Positions 50,034 through 59,395 of a stretch of DNA of 64,000 bases are shown piece after piece. Source of the stretch: Tritrichomonas musculus (Eukaryota; Parabasalia; Tritrichomonadida; Tritrichomonadidae). Positions within the stretch are counted from its first letter, which is position 1. The number at the start of each line of letters is the position of its first letter. The notes under the pieces are model-generated. The model saw only the letters and a program-made list of their open reading frames with translations. It made no database searches and was not told where the DNA came from. A program made the translations under genes and the position numbers. The stretch spans positions 1 through 64,000 of the forward strand of contig JAPFFF010000007.1 of assembly GCA_039105265.1 (NCBI GenBank). Direction: 5' to 3'.

Positions 50034-50111
50034 ATGGAAGAAGACCAAAATCTTTATTATTCAGCGAAATATCTATCTCATACGCAAAGACCTAATTCTT
50101 TAAAAGATAAA
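50034..50111 (+). pseudogene. Copy of the transposase start (26 codons) in the left arm
   Basis: An ATG followed by codons for MEEDQNLYYSAKYLSHTQRP and six more residues, identical to the start of the 780-aa transposase but on the opposite strand and cut off after the codon for K26, where the common arm segment (ttctaaaattttc) resumes. The 5' UTR sequence precedes it. The truncated frame would run only briefly into the arm. The same junction occurs in the right arm. Confidence 0.9.
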
Positions 50112-50209
50112 GTTCTAAAATTTTCTTGTAAAGTTTTGAAAAAGTTCACTAAGATAAAACCATGAAAAAGCGCCATTTTTATAGAACTAAACCAATCAAA
50201 GAAACCGAG

Positions 50210-50487
50210 ATGACGACATTGCCGCCCATAGCATGATCACGATCAGTAATGCTTAGCAGCTAGCTGGTTGTAACTGCGGCGAGTCGTCATCCGGACAAAG
50301 ATATTGCGATTTCATCCGGAAGATCTGGAATGACGACATTGCCGCCCATAGCAAGACCACGATCAGTAATGCTTAGCAGCTGGCTGGTTGTAACTGCGGC
50401 GAGTCGTCATCCGGACAAAGATATCGCGATTTCATCCGGAAGATCTGGAATTGACGATATTGCCGCCCATAGGACGACCACGGTGGC
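50210..50487 (+). repeat. 120-bp minisatellite, left inner array (about 2.3 copies)
   Basis: Same unit as the outer array. The first unit has the private variant gatattgcg, otherwise seen only in the first unit of the right outer array. The last partial unit has cataggacgacc, also found at the inner edges of both right-hand arrays. Confidence 0.93.
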
Positions 50488-50638
50488 AATAAAAAGATGA
50501 AAATAAAACAAACAAAAAACAAACAAAATTGATTATTTAATATTATTGTGATTTTTTATTTTTTATTTTTATTTTTTTTTTTTTTTTTTTTTTTTGATAA
50601 AGCTTATTTAAAATATTCTGAGTCTTCTCAGAAATTTG

Positions 50639-52981
50639 TTAAGAGAAAAATCTGTTACCACCTGCAGCTAAATCTGCATTTTTCCAACTTGCTATTTTGA
50701 ATTTAGATAAAAAATATATGACACCTGAATTATCGCATCTAGTTTCAAAAACATAGCGGACAAAATTAGAAAAACATATTTTTTCGATATCATGATATGA
50801 TAATTGAGGATACATTCCTTTAATTTCAGCCTTCGTTTCATAGTATTTTTTCTTAATTAATTCGATGTCAGCATTACAGTCTTTTATCATTGAATCAAAA
50901 TTGTCATCTTCGTCGTATAAATTTTCAAGTTTTAATTTTTCTTTCTTTTGACTTGTGTTACTTTCTTCTTTCTTTTTTCTGAAAACCAATTTTTCATCAA
51001 GTGCTCGAAAATCAAAATGATTTCCAGAATATTTGGCATCATTTGGATTAATATTTGGGAATTTTGGTAAAACATATGTAAAACAATTAAGAAACTCATT
51101 AATAAAAGAGCCTAATATATTCAATGATTCCTTATCAAACTTTCTATTCTTTTCAACTTCGTATATTGATATTATTCTATCTATATTTTTTCTATTTGAT
51201 TTAAAAAGATTTTTTTCAAATTTATAATTGGGGAACTTTTTGAGAGATTGAACAAATAAATATTGAATATCAATTTCATTGCTATTTTTAACAATATTAA
51301 ATATTTCTGATTTGCAAAAATTATTTAATATTGTATGTATGCAAGGAAGTTTCACTCCATAAATTGATTCAACAAAATCATCTTCACCACAATCACAATT
51401 TTCTTTTGAACATTTTAAATAATTATCTGGTCTCTTGCTAAGAATTTGTATAACTTTTTGAATCATTTTTTGATGTTTGTTTTGAAAAGAATTTCCACAA
51501 ATATCTGAGTAATTATTTATATAATTTAATAAATAATTTACAATTGTTGTGAAACCAGTTTTAAATGAATGAGTTCCGGAATCTGGCAATTTTTGATTGA
51601 TATTTCCGTGGAAACCTTCCGAATGATTTGAACAACGAGCTACATGGTGGTCAGAACGAATCCATATTGCCCAATTAGCAATATAATAATCACTTTTTTT
51701 AATTTCTTCTTTATTTGGCATTCTTTCCACTTCATCTATATCTTTTAACATAATTTCAAAATCTTTTAATTTTTGTTTTTTTTCATTATCTTGATCGGTA
51801 TCGTCAAATAAAGGTGAATTTGGATCTTTTTTATATTCGTCCATTTCAACTAAAATAAATTCTTTTTCTTGTTTATATATTAAATATGTTTTGCATCTCA
51901 ATAACCTTGCAACCCATATGCCTAATGATGATTTAGGTCCAAATATTTGTATAATATGACGATGACAAAAATATTGAATATTTGAATGTAATTTACAGAA
52001 CTTTTTGATAGGAGAACCTAAATCTGATAAAACAACTTTATTTTCAAAAACATTTTTATTTAAACAAAACTTATTTAATCCATCAAATAATAAATTATAT
52101 AAAAAACGGTTCTCTTTAGGGCCAATTGATAATGCGAAAGGAAAACTTGAATTGAAATAAATTGAATGGTATATACAAAATTTGTAAGGCTTAAGCGCAT
52201 AAAAAGAAGCATCAATTTGCAAATAATGCATATAATTTATAACTTCTAAAGCCCAAGGCATAATCCATATTATATTTTTAATAAAAGCAAAATCATTATT
52301 AAATTTAAATGCAAATCCATCGTCCTGAACTTTTTGAGTACTTATCTCAATATAAACAAAACCAGGTAAATGCAATAAAATTTTATAAAAATCATCATAA
52401 CCTTGAAAACTAACGGCTCTTCTACGCAAGGTTCTTTTATCTAAAAAGTTTTGAAAAGCAAATTTTATAAATATTGGAAAATTAGAATTTTTTCGAGCTA
52501 CGTAATTACAAAAAGTATAAAGCATTGTATTTTTATGTTTACATTGTTTATTCCAAAAATCTTGAGTCAAAAAAGGACACTCTTTATTTTTCAAAGTATA
52601 TGGCGACGTCATGATACATTCTTCAAAATCAATAGTAACAACTTTCATAGTTTGGTTTTCAAGGAGTTGATCTCTAGCGAGAACTTTAATGGTTTCCAAA
52701 TCGTTTTTGACAGTTATGCTAAATATTTGAATTTCAGTATTTATCTTTGATTTATTACAGCAACTAAACGAAAAAATGTCATTATAAACTCTTTTGTTGT
52801 TGCATATAAATTCTTTGGTTAAGCTATCGAGGAAAAGGATTAGCGAAATGATATTGAAATTCTGAGAATGCAAAGGAACAATTTCAATGAATGTTCTTAA
52901 TCCTTTATCTTTTAAAGAATTAGGTCTTTGCGTATGAGATAGATATTTCGCTGAATAATAAAGATTTTGGTCTTCTTCCAT
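50639..52981 (-). CDS. MULE transposase (780 aa)
   Basis: Mutator-like transposase. The catalytic acidic residues fit D257 (QIDASF), D320 (VLSDLG) and E455 (SNHSEGFHG); the C339-x-x-H342 pair (CHRH) after the second Asp is the hallmark of the MULE core. A SWIM-type zinc finger follows: C529-x-C531 and C547-x-H549, typical of MULE transposases and likely used for DNA binding. The C-terminal third is Lys/Glu-rich with a probable coiled-coil stretch around 685-720. The start is an ATG whose first 26 codons are duplicated in both arms. The stop lies in sequence shared with the inverted arm, so the original C-terminus may have been altered when the arm formed; the end (AAGGNRFFS) shows no domain. 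All catalytic motifs are present and the element is flanked by intact tips, so it looks capable of acting as an autonomous copy. Confidence 0.88.
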   Translation of the reverse strand: MEEDQNLYYSAKYLSHTQRPNSLKDKGLRTFIEIVPLHSQNFNIISLILFLDSLTKEFICNNKRVYNDIFSFSCCNKSKINTEIQIFSITVKNDLETIKVLARDQLLENQTMKVVTIDFEECIMTSPYTLKNKECPFLTQDFWNKQCKHKNTMLYTFCNYVARKNSNFPIFIKFAFQNFLDKRTLRRRAVSFQGYDDFYKILLHLPGFVYIEISTQKVQDDGFAFKFNNDFAFIKNIIWIMPWALEVINYMHYLQIDASFYALKPYKFCIYHSIYFNSSFPFALSIGPKENRFLYNLLFDGLNKFCLNKNVFENKVVLSDLGSPIKKFCKLHSNIQYFCHRHIIQIFGPKSSLGIWVARLLRCKTYLIYKQEKEFILVEMDEYKKDPNSPLFDDTDQDNEKKQKLKDFEIMLKDIDEVERMPNKEEIKKSDYYIANWAIWIRSDHHVARCSNHSEGFHGNINQKLPDSGTHSFKTGFTTIVNYLLNYINNYSDICGNSFQNKHQKMIQKVIQILSKRPDNYLKCSKENCDCGEDDFVESIYGVKLPCIHTILNNFCKSEIFNIVKNSNEIDIQYLFVQSLKKFPNYKFEKNLFKSNRKNIDRIISIYEVEKNRKFDKESLNILGSFINEFLNCFTYVLPKFPNINPNDAKYSGNHFDFRALDEKLVFRKKKEESNTSQKKEKLKLENLYDEDDNFDSMIKDCNADIELIKKKYYETKAEIKGMYPQLSYHDIEKICFSNFVRYVFETRCDNSGVIYFLSKFKIASWKNADLAAGGNRFFS

Positions 52982-53173
52982 AAATATAAAAAGACCATAA
53001 TTCTTTCAAAAAGTTATATATATTTATAAAAAAAAAAATTTAACAAATTTCTGAGAAGACTCAGAATATTTTAAATAAGCTTTATCAAAATAAAAAAATT
53101 AAAAAATCGTAATAATAATATTAAATAATCAATTTTGTTTGTTTTTTGTTTGTTTTATTTTCATCTTTTTATT

Positions 53174-53571
53174 GCCACCGTGGTCGTCCTATGGGCGGCA
53201 ATGTCGTCAATTCCAGATCTTCCGGATGAAATCGCGATATCTTTGTCCGGATGACGACTCGCCGCAGTTACAACCAGCCAGCTGCTAAGCATTGCTGATC
53301 GTGGTCTTGCTATGGGCGGCAATGTCGTCATTCCAGATCTTCCGGATGAAATCGCGATATCTTTGTCCGGATGACGACTCGCCGCAGTTACAACCAGCTA
53401 GCTGCTAAGCATTGCTGATCGTGGTCTTGCTATGGGCGGCAATGTCGTCATTCCAGATCTTCCGGATGAAATCGTGATATCTTTGTCCGGATGACGACTC
53501 GCCGCAGTTACAACCAGCTAGCTGCTAAGCATTACTGATCGTGATCATGCTATGGGCGGCAATGTCGTCAT
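53174..53571 (-). repeat. 120-bp minisatellite, right inner array (about 3.3 copies)
   Basis: Same unit as the other three arrays, inverted. One unit has the private variant atcgtgatatc in place of atcgcgatatc on the plus strand. Confidence 0.93.
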
Positions 53572-53669
53572 CTCGGTTTCTTTGATTGGTTTAGTTCTAT
53601 AAAAATGGCGCTTTTTCATGGTTTTATCTTAGTGAACTTTTTCAAAACTTTACAAGAAAATTTTAGAAC

Positions 53670-53747
53670 TTTATCTTTTAAAGAATTAGGTCTTTGCGTA
53701 TGAGATAGATATTTCGCTGAATAATAAAGATTTTGGTCTTCTTCCAT
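53670..53747 (-). pseudogene. Copy of the transposase start (26 codons) in the right arm
   Basis: The second displaced copy of the first 26 codons, in the same orientation as the real gene, breaking at the same base as the copy at 50034-50111. The UTR-like segment precedes it. Matching breakpoints mean a single event was copied to both arms. Confidence 0.9.
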
Positions 53748-53939
53748 AAATATAAAAAGACCATAATTCTTTCAAAAAGTTATATATATTTATAAAAAAA
53801 AAAATTTAACAAATTTCTGAGAAGACTCAGAATATTTTAAATAAGCTTTATCAAAATAAAAAAATTAAAAAATCGTAATAATAATATTAAATAATCAATT
53901 TTGTTTGTTTTTTGTTTGTTTTATTTTCATCTTTTTATT

Positions 53940-54697
53940 GCCACCGTGGTCGTCCTATGGGCGGCAATGTCGTCAATTCCAGATCTTCCGGATGAAATCG
54001 CGATATCTTTGTCCGGATGACGACTCGCCGCAGTTACAACCAGCCAGCTGCTAAGCATTACTGATCGTGGTCTTGCTATGGGCGGCAATGTCGTCATTCC
54101 AGATCTTCCGGATGAAATCGCGATATCTTTGTCCGGATGACGACTCGCCGCAGTTACAACCAGCTAGCTGCTAAGCATTGCTGATCGTGGTCTTGCTATG
54201 GGCGGCAATGTCGTCATTCCAGATCTTCCGGATGAAATCGCGATATCTTTGTCCGGATGACGACTCGCCGCAGTTACAACCAGCCAGCTGCTAAGCATTA
54301 CTGATCGTGGTCTTGCTATGGGCGGCAATGTCGTCATTCCAGATCTTCCGGATGAAATCGCGATATCTTTGTCCGGATGACGACTCGCCGCAGTTACAAC
54401 CAGCCAGCTGCTAAGCATTACTGATCGTGGTCTTGCTATGGGCGGCAATGTCGTCATTCCAGATCTTCCGGATGAAATCGCGATATCTTTGTCCGGATGA
54501 CGACTCGCCGCAGTTACAACCAGCTAGCTGCTAAGCATTGCTGATCGTGGTCTTGCTATGGGCGGCAATGTCGTCATTCCAGATCTTCCGGATGAAATCG
54601 CAATATCTTTGTCCGGATGACGACTCGCCGCAGTTACAACCAGCTAGCTGCTAAGCATTACTGATCGTGATCATGCTATGGGCGGCAATGTCGTCAT
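53940..54697 (-). repeat. 120-bp minisatellite, right outer array (about 6.3 copies)
   Basis: Same copy number as the left outer array. The order of unit variants matches the left array in the first four units from the tip and differs in the last two. Confidence 0.93.
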
Positions 54698-54891
54698 CTC
54701 GGTTTCTTTGATTGGTTTAGTTCTATAAAAATGGCGCTTTTTCATGGTTTTATCTTAGTGAACTTTTTCAAAACTTTACAAGAAAATTTTAGAACTTTTT
54801 GTATGCCTTCTCAATTAACTCAAAAAGTCAGAATAACGAATTTTCCTCAGAAAAAAATGGTGTAACTTTTTCTATAGTTTGTCATTCCGCC

Positions 54892-54900
54892 TCATACCTA
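54892..54900 (+). repeat. Right target site duplication of the MULE
   Basis: Exact copy of tcataccta at 48882-48890, directly outside the right tip. Confidence 0.92.
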
Positions 54901-56354
54901 ACTATGCTCTCGAAAAAACTTAAAAGAGGTGCGGACACCTACGTTACATTTTTAACGTTTATAAAAATATGTATATCTTTTTATGTATTAATAATTACTA
55001 AATAATATTTTGATATTATATTCTAGTGCACTTATTTTATATATTTATTATTTAAATGTTTTAAAATATCAATTATATAAGTTATAATAACGCAAACAAG
55101 TATCCTATGAAAATAACCCAATCCAGCCACCTGATGGATGGATTGAATTTATAATGATTAATTATTATATATATTGGAAATTAATGATTAATTATGCATT
55201 TTGTTATTTTATAAATATTTCATATTTTGTTAAAAAGTTCATTTTAATGAGTTTTTACATATTTTTTTGAAATATTTAAATAAATAAAGAATTTATTTAG
55301 ATTATAATTACTTTTAAATATTGTACTTTTAATTTAATAAAGATATACTAAATTTAGTTTAGTTTGATTCAGGGGGCTGAGCTGCAAAAATCAATTTTAA
55401 AATCATAAACATTAATAACGATTTTTTTTCAATAAAAAATATTTTTTAAAATATTAAGCAAATATCTTTTTATATTTATATGTATATCATAGATTATATA
55501 ACTTTTAATAATATTATATATACTATAAAAATATTTAAAATAAATATAAACAATTAATAAACTTTATATAACTGTATATTCTAAATATTGAACAATTATA
55601 ATTTCAAAGCGTTTCTCATAAAATGTTAATTTGAGAGATATGAAATAAATAATTTTCTTTATATATTTTGAAGTTTAATTAAAATTTAAATCAAATGTAG
55701 AAAGTTTTTTTTCATTTATTTTTTTTTCTTAAATTTTGAATAAAAAAATCTTCGAGAATAAAATTGAGAATATAATAAATAATAATTGAGAGTCGTTACA
55801 TTTAAACTCATATCTTAATATGTAATTTATTATTTTATTATATTATAATAATTATATGATATAAATAAAATATATAACAATTATATATTAATAATATATT
55901 TTTAAAATACTTTTTTTTATTAAATTTGGCCCATTTTCATTTTCTCAATTTTTTTTTGGGCCAATTTAAGTGGAAACTATATCATACATTAATAATTGAA
56001 CATCTAATTTTAAATAACGGAATAGAATTCAAAATATGCATATCATCTTTAAACCTTCGAAATCATCAAATTTGCGATAAATCATATGAAGACCGTTTAT
56101 AAGAAAAAATGCTTAGAATTAAGAGTAAAATTAAATATTAGAGAGCAGCAGACAATTTCATCAAAAGTAAAAAAATTTTCGAGTAAATTCAGATAATCAT
56201 TTCAATAAAAATTAATAAAAGAACATTTTAATTCAACATTTATTATTTATTTAGTTTTATTTATATAATATTTACCTTTTTGTTTAATATTTTGAAAGAT
56301 AATTTTAAAAGATGATTCGCATTCAAATAAAATTACAATTTAAACATATCAAGA
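54901..56354. other. AT-rich DNA without a recognisable gene
   Basis: About 1.45 kb, very AT-rich. A short inverted pair ttggccca / tgggccaa occurs near 55926 and 55957. No ORF or transposon end was recognised. Confidence 0.5.
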
Positions 56355-56720
56355 TATAACAAACGTTTAATAAAACATCAAAAGAAAAGTAAAAAAGTAA
56401 ATTATATGTAGAAATCGCTTTTATTGATTAACTATTATTTCGATTGAGAAATCAGTACAAGATTTTGGATGGTTCGTATAACAAACGTTTAATAAAACAT
56501 CAAAAGAAAAGTAAAAAAGAAAATTATATGTAGAAATCGCTTTTGTTGATTTACTATTATTTCAATTGAGAAATCAGTACAAGATTTTGTATGGTTCATA
56601 TAACAAACGTTTAATAAAACATCAAAAGAAAAGTAAAAAAGTAAATTATATGTAGAAATCGCTTTTGTTGATTAACTATTATTTCGATTGAGAAATCAGT
56701 ACAAGATTTTTGGTGATTTG
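56355..56720 (+). repeat. 122-bp tandem repeat, three copies
   Basis: Units start tataacaaacgtttaataaa and contain gaaatcgctttt and gagaaatcagtacaag. Starts at about 56355, 56477 and 56599. Copies differ by a handful of bases, so the repeat is fairly recent. Confidence 0.9.
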
Positions 56721-56810
56721 TATAGTCTACACGGAATTTTGGTTCTATATTGTTTAGTAAATGAGCACCTGGTTACAAATCATAAGGTAATTGATAAAAT
56801 TATTATTATT

Positions 56811-56940
56811 CTTGGCTGATGATTCCTAAAATGCAGAGCCATCTGCAGTAGAGCACTACAGCTTAGGACCTCAAGATTGTAAGATTCCCTGCAGAAGAAT
56901 TCCACAACACATGAGTTCCATAAGCCAAAAATACTATAAT
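56811..56940. other. GC-richer island of unknown nature
   Basis: About 125 bp stand out from the AT-rich flanks. The ends are complementary (cttggct / agccaa) and short internal hairpins are possible (gcag-agccat-ctgc; gtag-agca-ctac). No tRNA, snoRNA box pair or ORF fits. It could be a structured RNA, a piece of a captured exon, or part of a transposon end; the following aaaatggcgct also occurs in the MULE arm. Confidence 0.3.
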
Positions 56941-57378
56941 AAAATGGCGCTATTTATAATAGAATAAAACTTTTTGAATATAATACCGATTAAACTTTTT
57001 CTATCAGTTCACTTTTTGAATGATGCTGATCAAAAACAATTCAATTATTTTTGTGAACTTATTTGCAAGCATCTTCTCAAAAAGCTCGCACGAAATTACA
57101 TGATATTTTTTTTAAACCCAAAAAAATATGAGAAAATATGAGGAGTTATTATTTTTTTGTTTTGATACTTTAAAATTATATTAATAAAATAAATTCACTT
57201 GTAATAAATAAAGCAAATTGAATAATTAACTTTTGTGAAGCTATATATTTATATTTTATTTGTATTTTAATAAAAAAAACTATTTTTCTTAAAAAATATT
57301 TTGTAGACTATTTTATAATTGGATATATTTATATATATTTATAAATTGCATATAAATAAAAAGATTATTTTAATTTTT
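56941..57378. other. AT-rich DNA without a recognisable gene
   Basis: AT-rich spacer. It contains several actttttgaa words but no organised repeat or ORF. Confidence 0.4.
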
Positions 57379-57743
57379 ATCTAGGAATTTTCGAGATATA
57401 AAGAACACAAAATTTATGGTGAATACAAAAGCTGTTATAGGTCAATAAAAGAATTTATATCAAAATTGAATGTTTTTTTTACCTTTCAAAATTTCAAAGC
57501 ATGAATATTTAATGATTCAAAATTGAATTCCCAAGTGAAATGTCTAAAAATTGAATTCCAAAGTGCAATGTCTCAAAATTGAATATTTTACATTTTTTTA
57601 TCTATTTATATAAATGAAATTTTAATTTATTATCTGTTATTATTTTATTTTTTTTTATTTTTTATCAACTTATTTATCATTATTTAATCAAATTGTAAAC
57701 CTCTCAAAAATTATAAATTAAAATATCTTGAAAATTCCTAGAT
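57379..57743. mobile_element. Possible MITE with about 21-bp inverted termini
   Basis: The ends atctaggaattttcgag and cttgaaaattcctagat are inverted with one mismatch and lie 365 bp apart. The interior is non-coding and holds two imperfect copies of a word around attgaattcc (57530-57570). No target duplication could be defined, so this is tentative. Confidence 0.4.
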
Positions 57744-58017
57744 AGAATTTTAAAATTTATTTGATATAATTTGCTAAATATAAAGTAATTAATTATAATT
57801 TAATATGCATGGAAATTATCATATACATCAAAGTGTAATTACCTTTGGGCATCCATACTTTATAGATAAAACTCCATAATTATTAAGTGTAAAATAATTA
57901 TGTTTTAATATTATATTTTGTTATCATAATTAAGTATGTTTGCAACTAAAGATTTAATAATTTACTATAATAACAATAATATATTTGTATTTTTTTCTAA
58001 TTGAATAACCAAAATTT
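57744..58017. other. AT-rich spacer
   Basis: Short AT-rich region before the mariner-like relic. No feature seen. Confidence 0.4.
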
Positions 58018-58196
58018 TAAACTTAATTAAATAATGTTTACCTTTCTCACAAAATATTTGTATGATATTTTTTTAAATATTTCTATAAGTTTTTATAAAA
58101 AGTAGCTATCGGGAGGTAAACTTTATTTTTTTTTCTCCACTATATCTTTCAAATTTCAATTAAAAAAAAAATAAAATATATTGAAAAAGTTATTTT

Positions 58197-58439
58197 TTAT
58201 TTATCATTGATAAAAACTTTTTTTGTAATTGGATCTGTGTAATAATAAATATGGGTTCGATATTTATCGTGTTCTTTTTTAACATCTTTCCATTTGCCGT
58301 TAAGGCTTTCGCCATTGGAATTTTTGCATATTCTGCATCTTGCCCAAAATGATTGATAATATGAGTGAAGTTTTGCATCAGGAATTAAATTCCATTCTTG
58401 TGAAATTGCTTTGAAAAGTTCTTCCTTACTAGTAAACTT
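58197..58439 (-). pseudogene. C-terminal fragment of a Tc1/mariner-type transposase
   Basis: The frame reads EELFKAISQEWNLIPDAKLH, then a segment with SFWARC and NGESLNGKW, and ends TKKVFINDK before a TAA. The pattern of a helix with EEW..IP, then SF..RC, then LNGKW is what I recall from the C-terminal ends of Tc1/mariner transposases, including trichomonad ones. There is no ATG before the upstream in-frame stop and no catalytic residue in the fragment, so it is a remnant. A different frame of the same strand is also open for 62 codons but looks like a shadow. Confidence 0.45.
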
Positions 58440-58606
58440 TCACTCATATTATGTTACTCATCAAAACAAATGGCTGAAAATTTATGAACAAAATTCAATC
58501 ATTTTTTTGAATGAATTTAATCGGCTTTTTTATTTTGATTTTGAAAGTACTTATTGAAATAAATTGATAATTTTTTTTCAATTTTCAATTTTGGAAATTC
58601 CTCGGA

Positions 58607-58639
58607 GCACTTTTTGAGAGCGAAGCTCTCAAAAAGTGC
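58607..58639. other. Hairpin with GAA loop
   Basis: A perfect 15-bp stem, gcactttttgagagc / gctctcaaaaagtgc, closed by GAA. A shorter version of the same hairpin, with the same loop, is at 62080-62106. Confidence 0.9.
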
Positions 58640-58656
58640 GGAGAGGAATGTGCAAA

Positions 58657-59318
58657 TCTCTCAAATGTGTCCACTTTTTGAACGTTCCTTTTAAAATTTC
58701 TCCAAAAATTCCTTTTTGGTCGGGTACTCTCAAAAAGTTAAAAAATTGAATCAATCCTGATCTGAAAAATGACTTTTTCAATAAAAATCTTGAACCATTT
58801 ATTGATTTTCAAAAATTTAAAGCTATGTTTGGACGAAATTACAATGCACTTCAAAATACAAATCCTGTATTTCAACATCCTCAAAATAATGGAATTGGCG
58901 TTTCTACTTATTCAAATCAGCCAACCAATTTTTTTAACTTTCAATTCCAAAATCAAACGATTAACAATAATTTTCCTGTACAACAGCCGCAATTTCCAAT
59001 GAATTATTACCAACCGCCTTTTCAACAACCGCCAAATTACAACCAAAATAACGCAACTCAAGAATCTAACGATTTCTCTGAAAAATCAATTGCAACGGAA
59101 GGTGGCAAAGTGAGGCATATTTATTATATTTTGATCGAGACCAAGATAAAGCAGGTCTCCAAATCAGTGATATCTTATAAATTTAATAAAAATTTTAATT
59201 TTTTTATAATTTTATCTTTTTTAATTCAATTTTTTAACTTTTTGAGAGTATCCGACCAAAAGGAATTTTTGGAGAAATTTAAAGGAACAAAGTTCAAAAA
59301 GTGGACCATTTGAGAGAT
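58657..59318. mobile_element. Nested non-autonomous element with about 95-bp inverted termini
   Basis: The segment 58657-58752 matches the reverse complement of 59222-59318 with some mismatches; shared words are ccactttttgaac, ttcctttttggtcgg and actctcaaaaagtt. The interior carries a fragment of a coding sequence rather than a transposase. The family of the enzyme that would move it is unknown. Confidence 0.65.
58750..59192 (+). pseudogene. Captured gene fragment, Pro/Gln/Asn-rich then EF-hand-like
   Basis: A frame open from about 58750 reads NPDLKNDFFNKNLEPFIDFQ, then (from an ATG at 58825) a long segment rich in Asn, Gln, Pro and Tyr (for example QPQFPMNYYQPPFQQPPNYN), ending around SIATEGGK near 59108. 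From about 59110 a different frame continues with SEAYLLYFDRDQDKAGLQIS and DIL before a TAA; the D-x-D-x-D-K-x-G part resembles an EF-hand loop. A frame change or an unspliced intron near gcaaagtgagg would connect the two. Proteins with such a tail and EF-hands include penta-EF-hand proteins, but this is only a guess. The open frame also runs on into the right terminus, as expected for a captured piece. Confidence 0.35.
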
Positions 59319-59395
59319 TTTTTTATTTTTTTTTGATATAAACCTCTCGTAAACCTATCATTTTTGAGAGGAGGTAAACATTATTTAATTAAGTT

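Larger units (their letters stand above)
48891..50640 (+). repeat. Left inverted arm of the MULE
   Basis: About 1750 bp that are inverted with respect to 52982-54891. The arm reaches the 3' end of the transposase gene and even supplies its stop codon region (gaaatttgttaa). The inner UTR-like part is shortened and carries a long poly(T) run near 50570-50595 compared with the outer copy. Confidence 0.9.
48891..54891. mobile_element. Complete Mutator-like element (MULE) with nested repeat-bearing arms
   Basis: The element is 6001 bp, bounded by a perfect 9-bp target duplication and by inverted tips (ggcgaagtgacaaac on the left; ggcggaatgacaaac on the right, read inward). From outside in, each arm holds a unique tip of about 95 bp, a 95-bp common segment, a 120-bp minisatellite (6.3 copies), a UTR-like segment, the first 26 codons of the transposase, the common segment again, and a second minisatellite (2.3 copies left, 3.3 right). 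The single full transposase gene lies between the arms on the minus strand. MULEs with long terminal inverted repeats are well known; this nested doubling is not something I know described. Near-identity of the arms suggests a young copy. Confidence 0.93.
52982..54891 (-). repeat. Right inverted arm of the MULE
   Basis: Reverse-complement partner of the left arm. Its inner part is the natural 5' flank of the transposase gene, so the promoter should lie within it, probably in the AT-rich 190 bp before the minisatellite. The same module occurs once more further out. Confidence 0.9.
58020..59395. mobile_element. Mariner-like relic with a nested element
   Basis: Perfect inverted ends of about 24 bp (aacttaattaaataatg, then tttacct, inward) occur at 58020 and 59395, each flanked by TA. 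Inside lie the C-terminal end of a transposase on the minus strand (58197-58439) and a second TIR element (58657-59318). The length, 1376 bp, matches a Tc1/mariner element, but most of the transposase is missing, so this is a dead copy into which another element was inserted. Confidence 0.5.

Noticed and set aside
56811-56940. C/D-box snoRNA or tRNA
   Set aside because: A tgatga word is present near the left end, but no matching D box lies near the closing stem, and no cloverleaf can be drawn.
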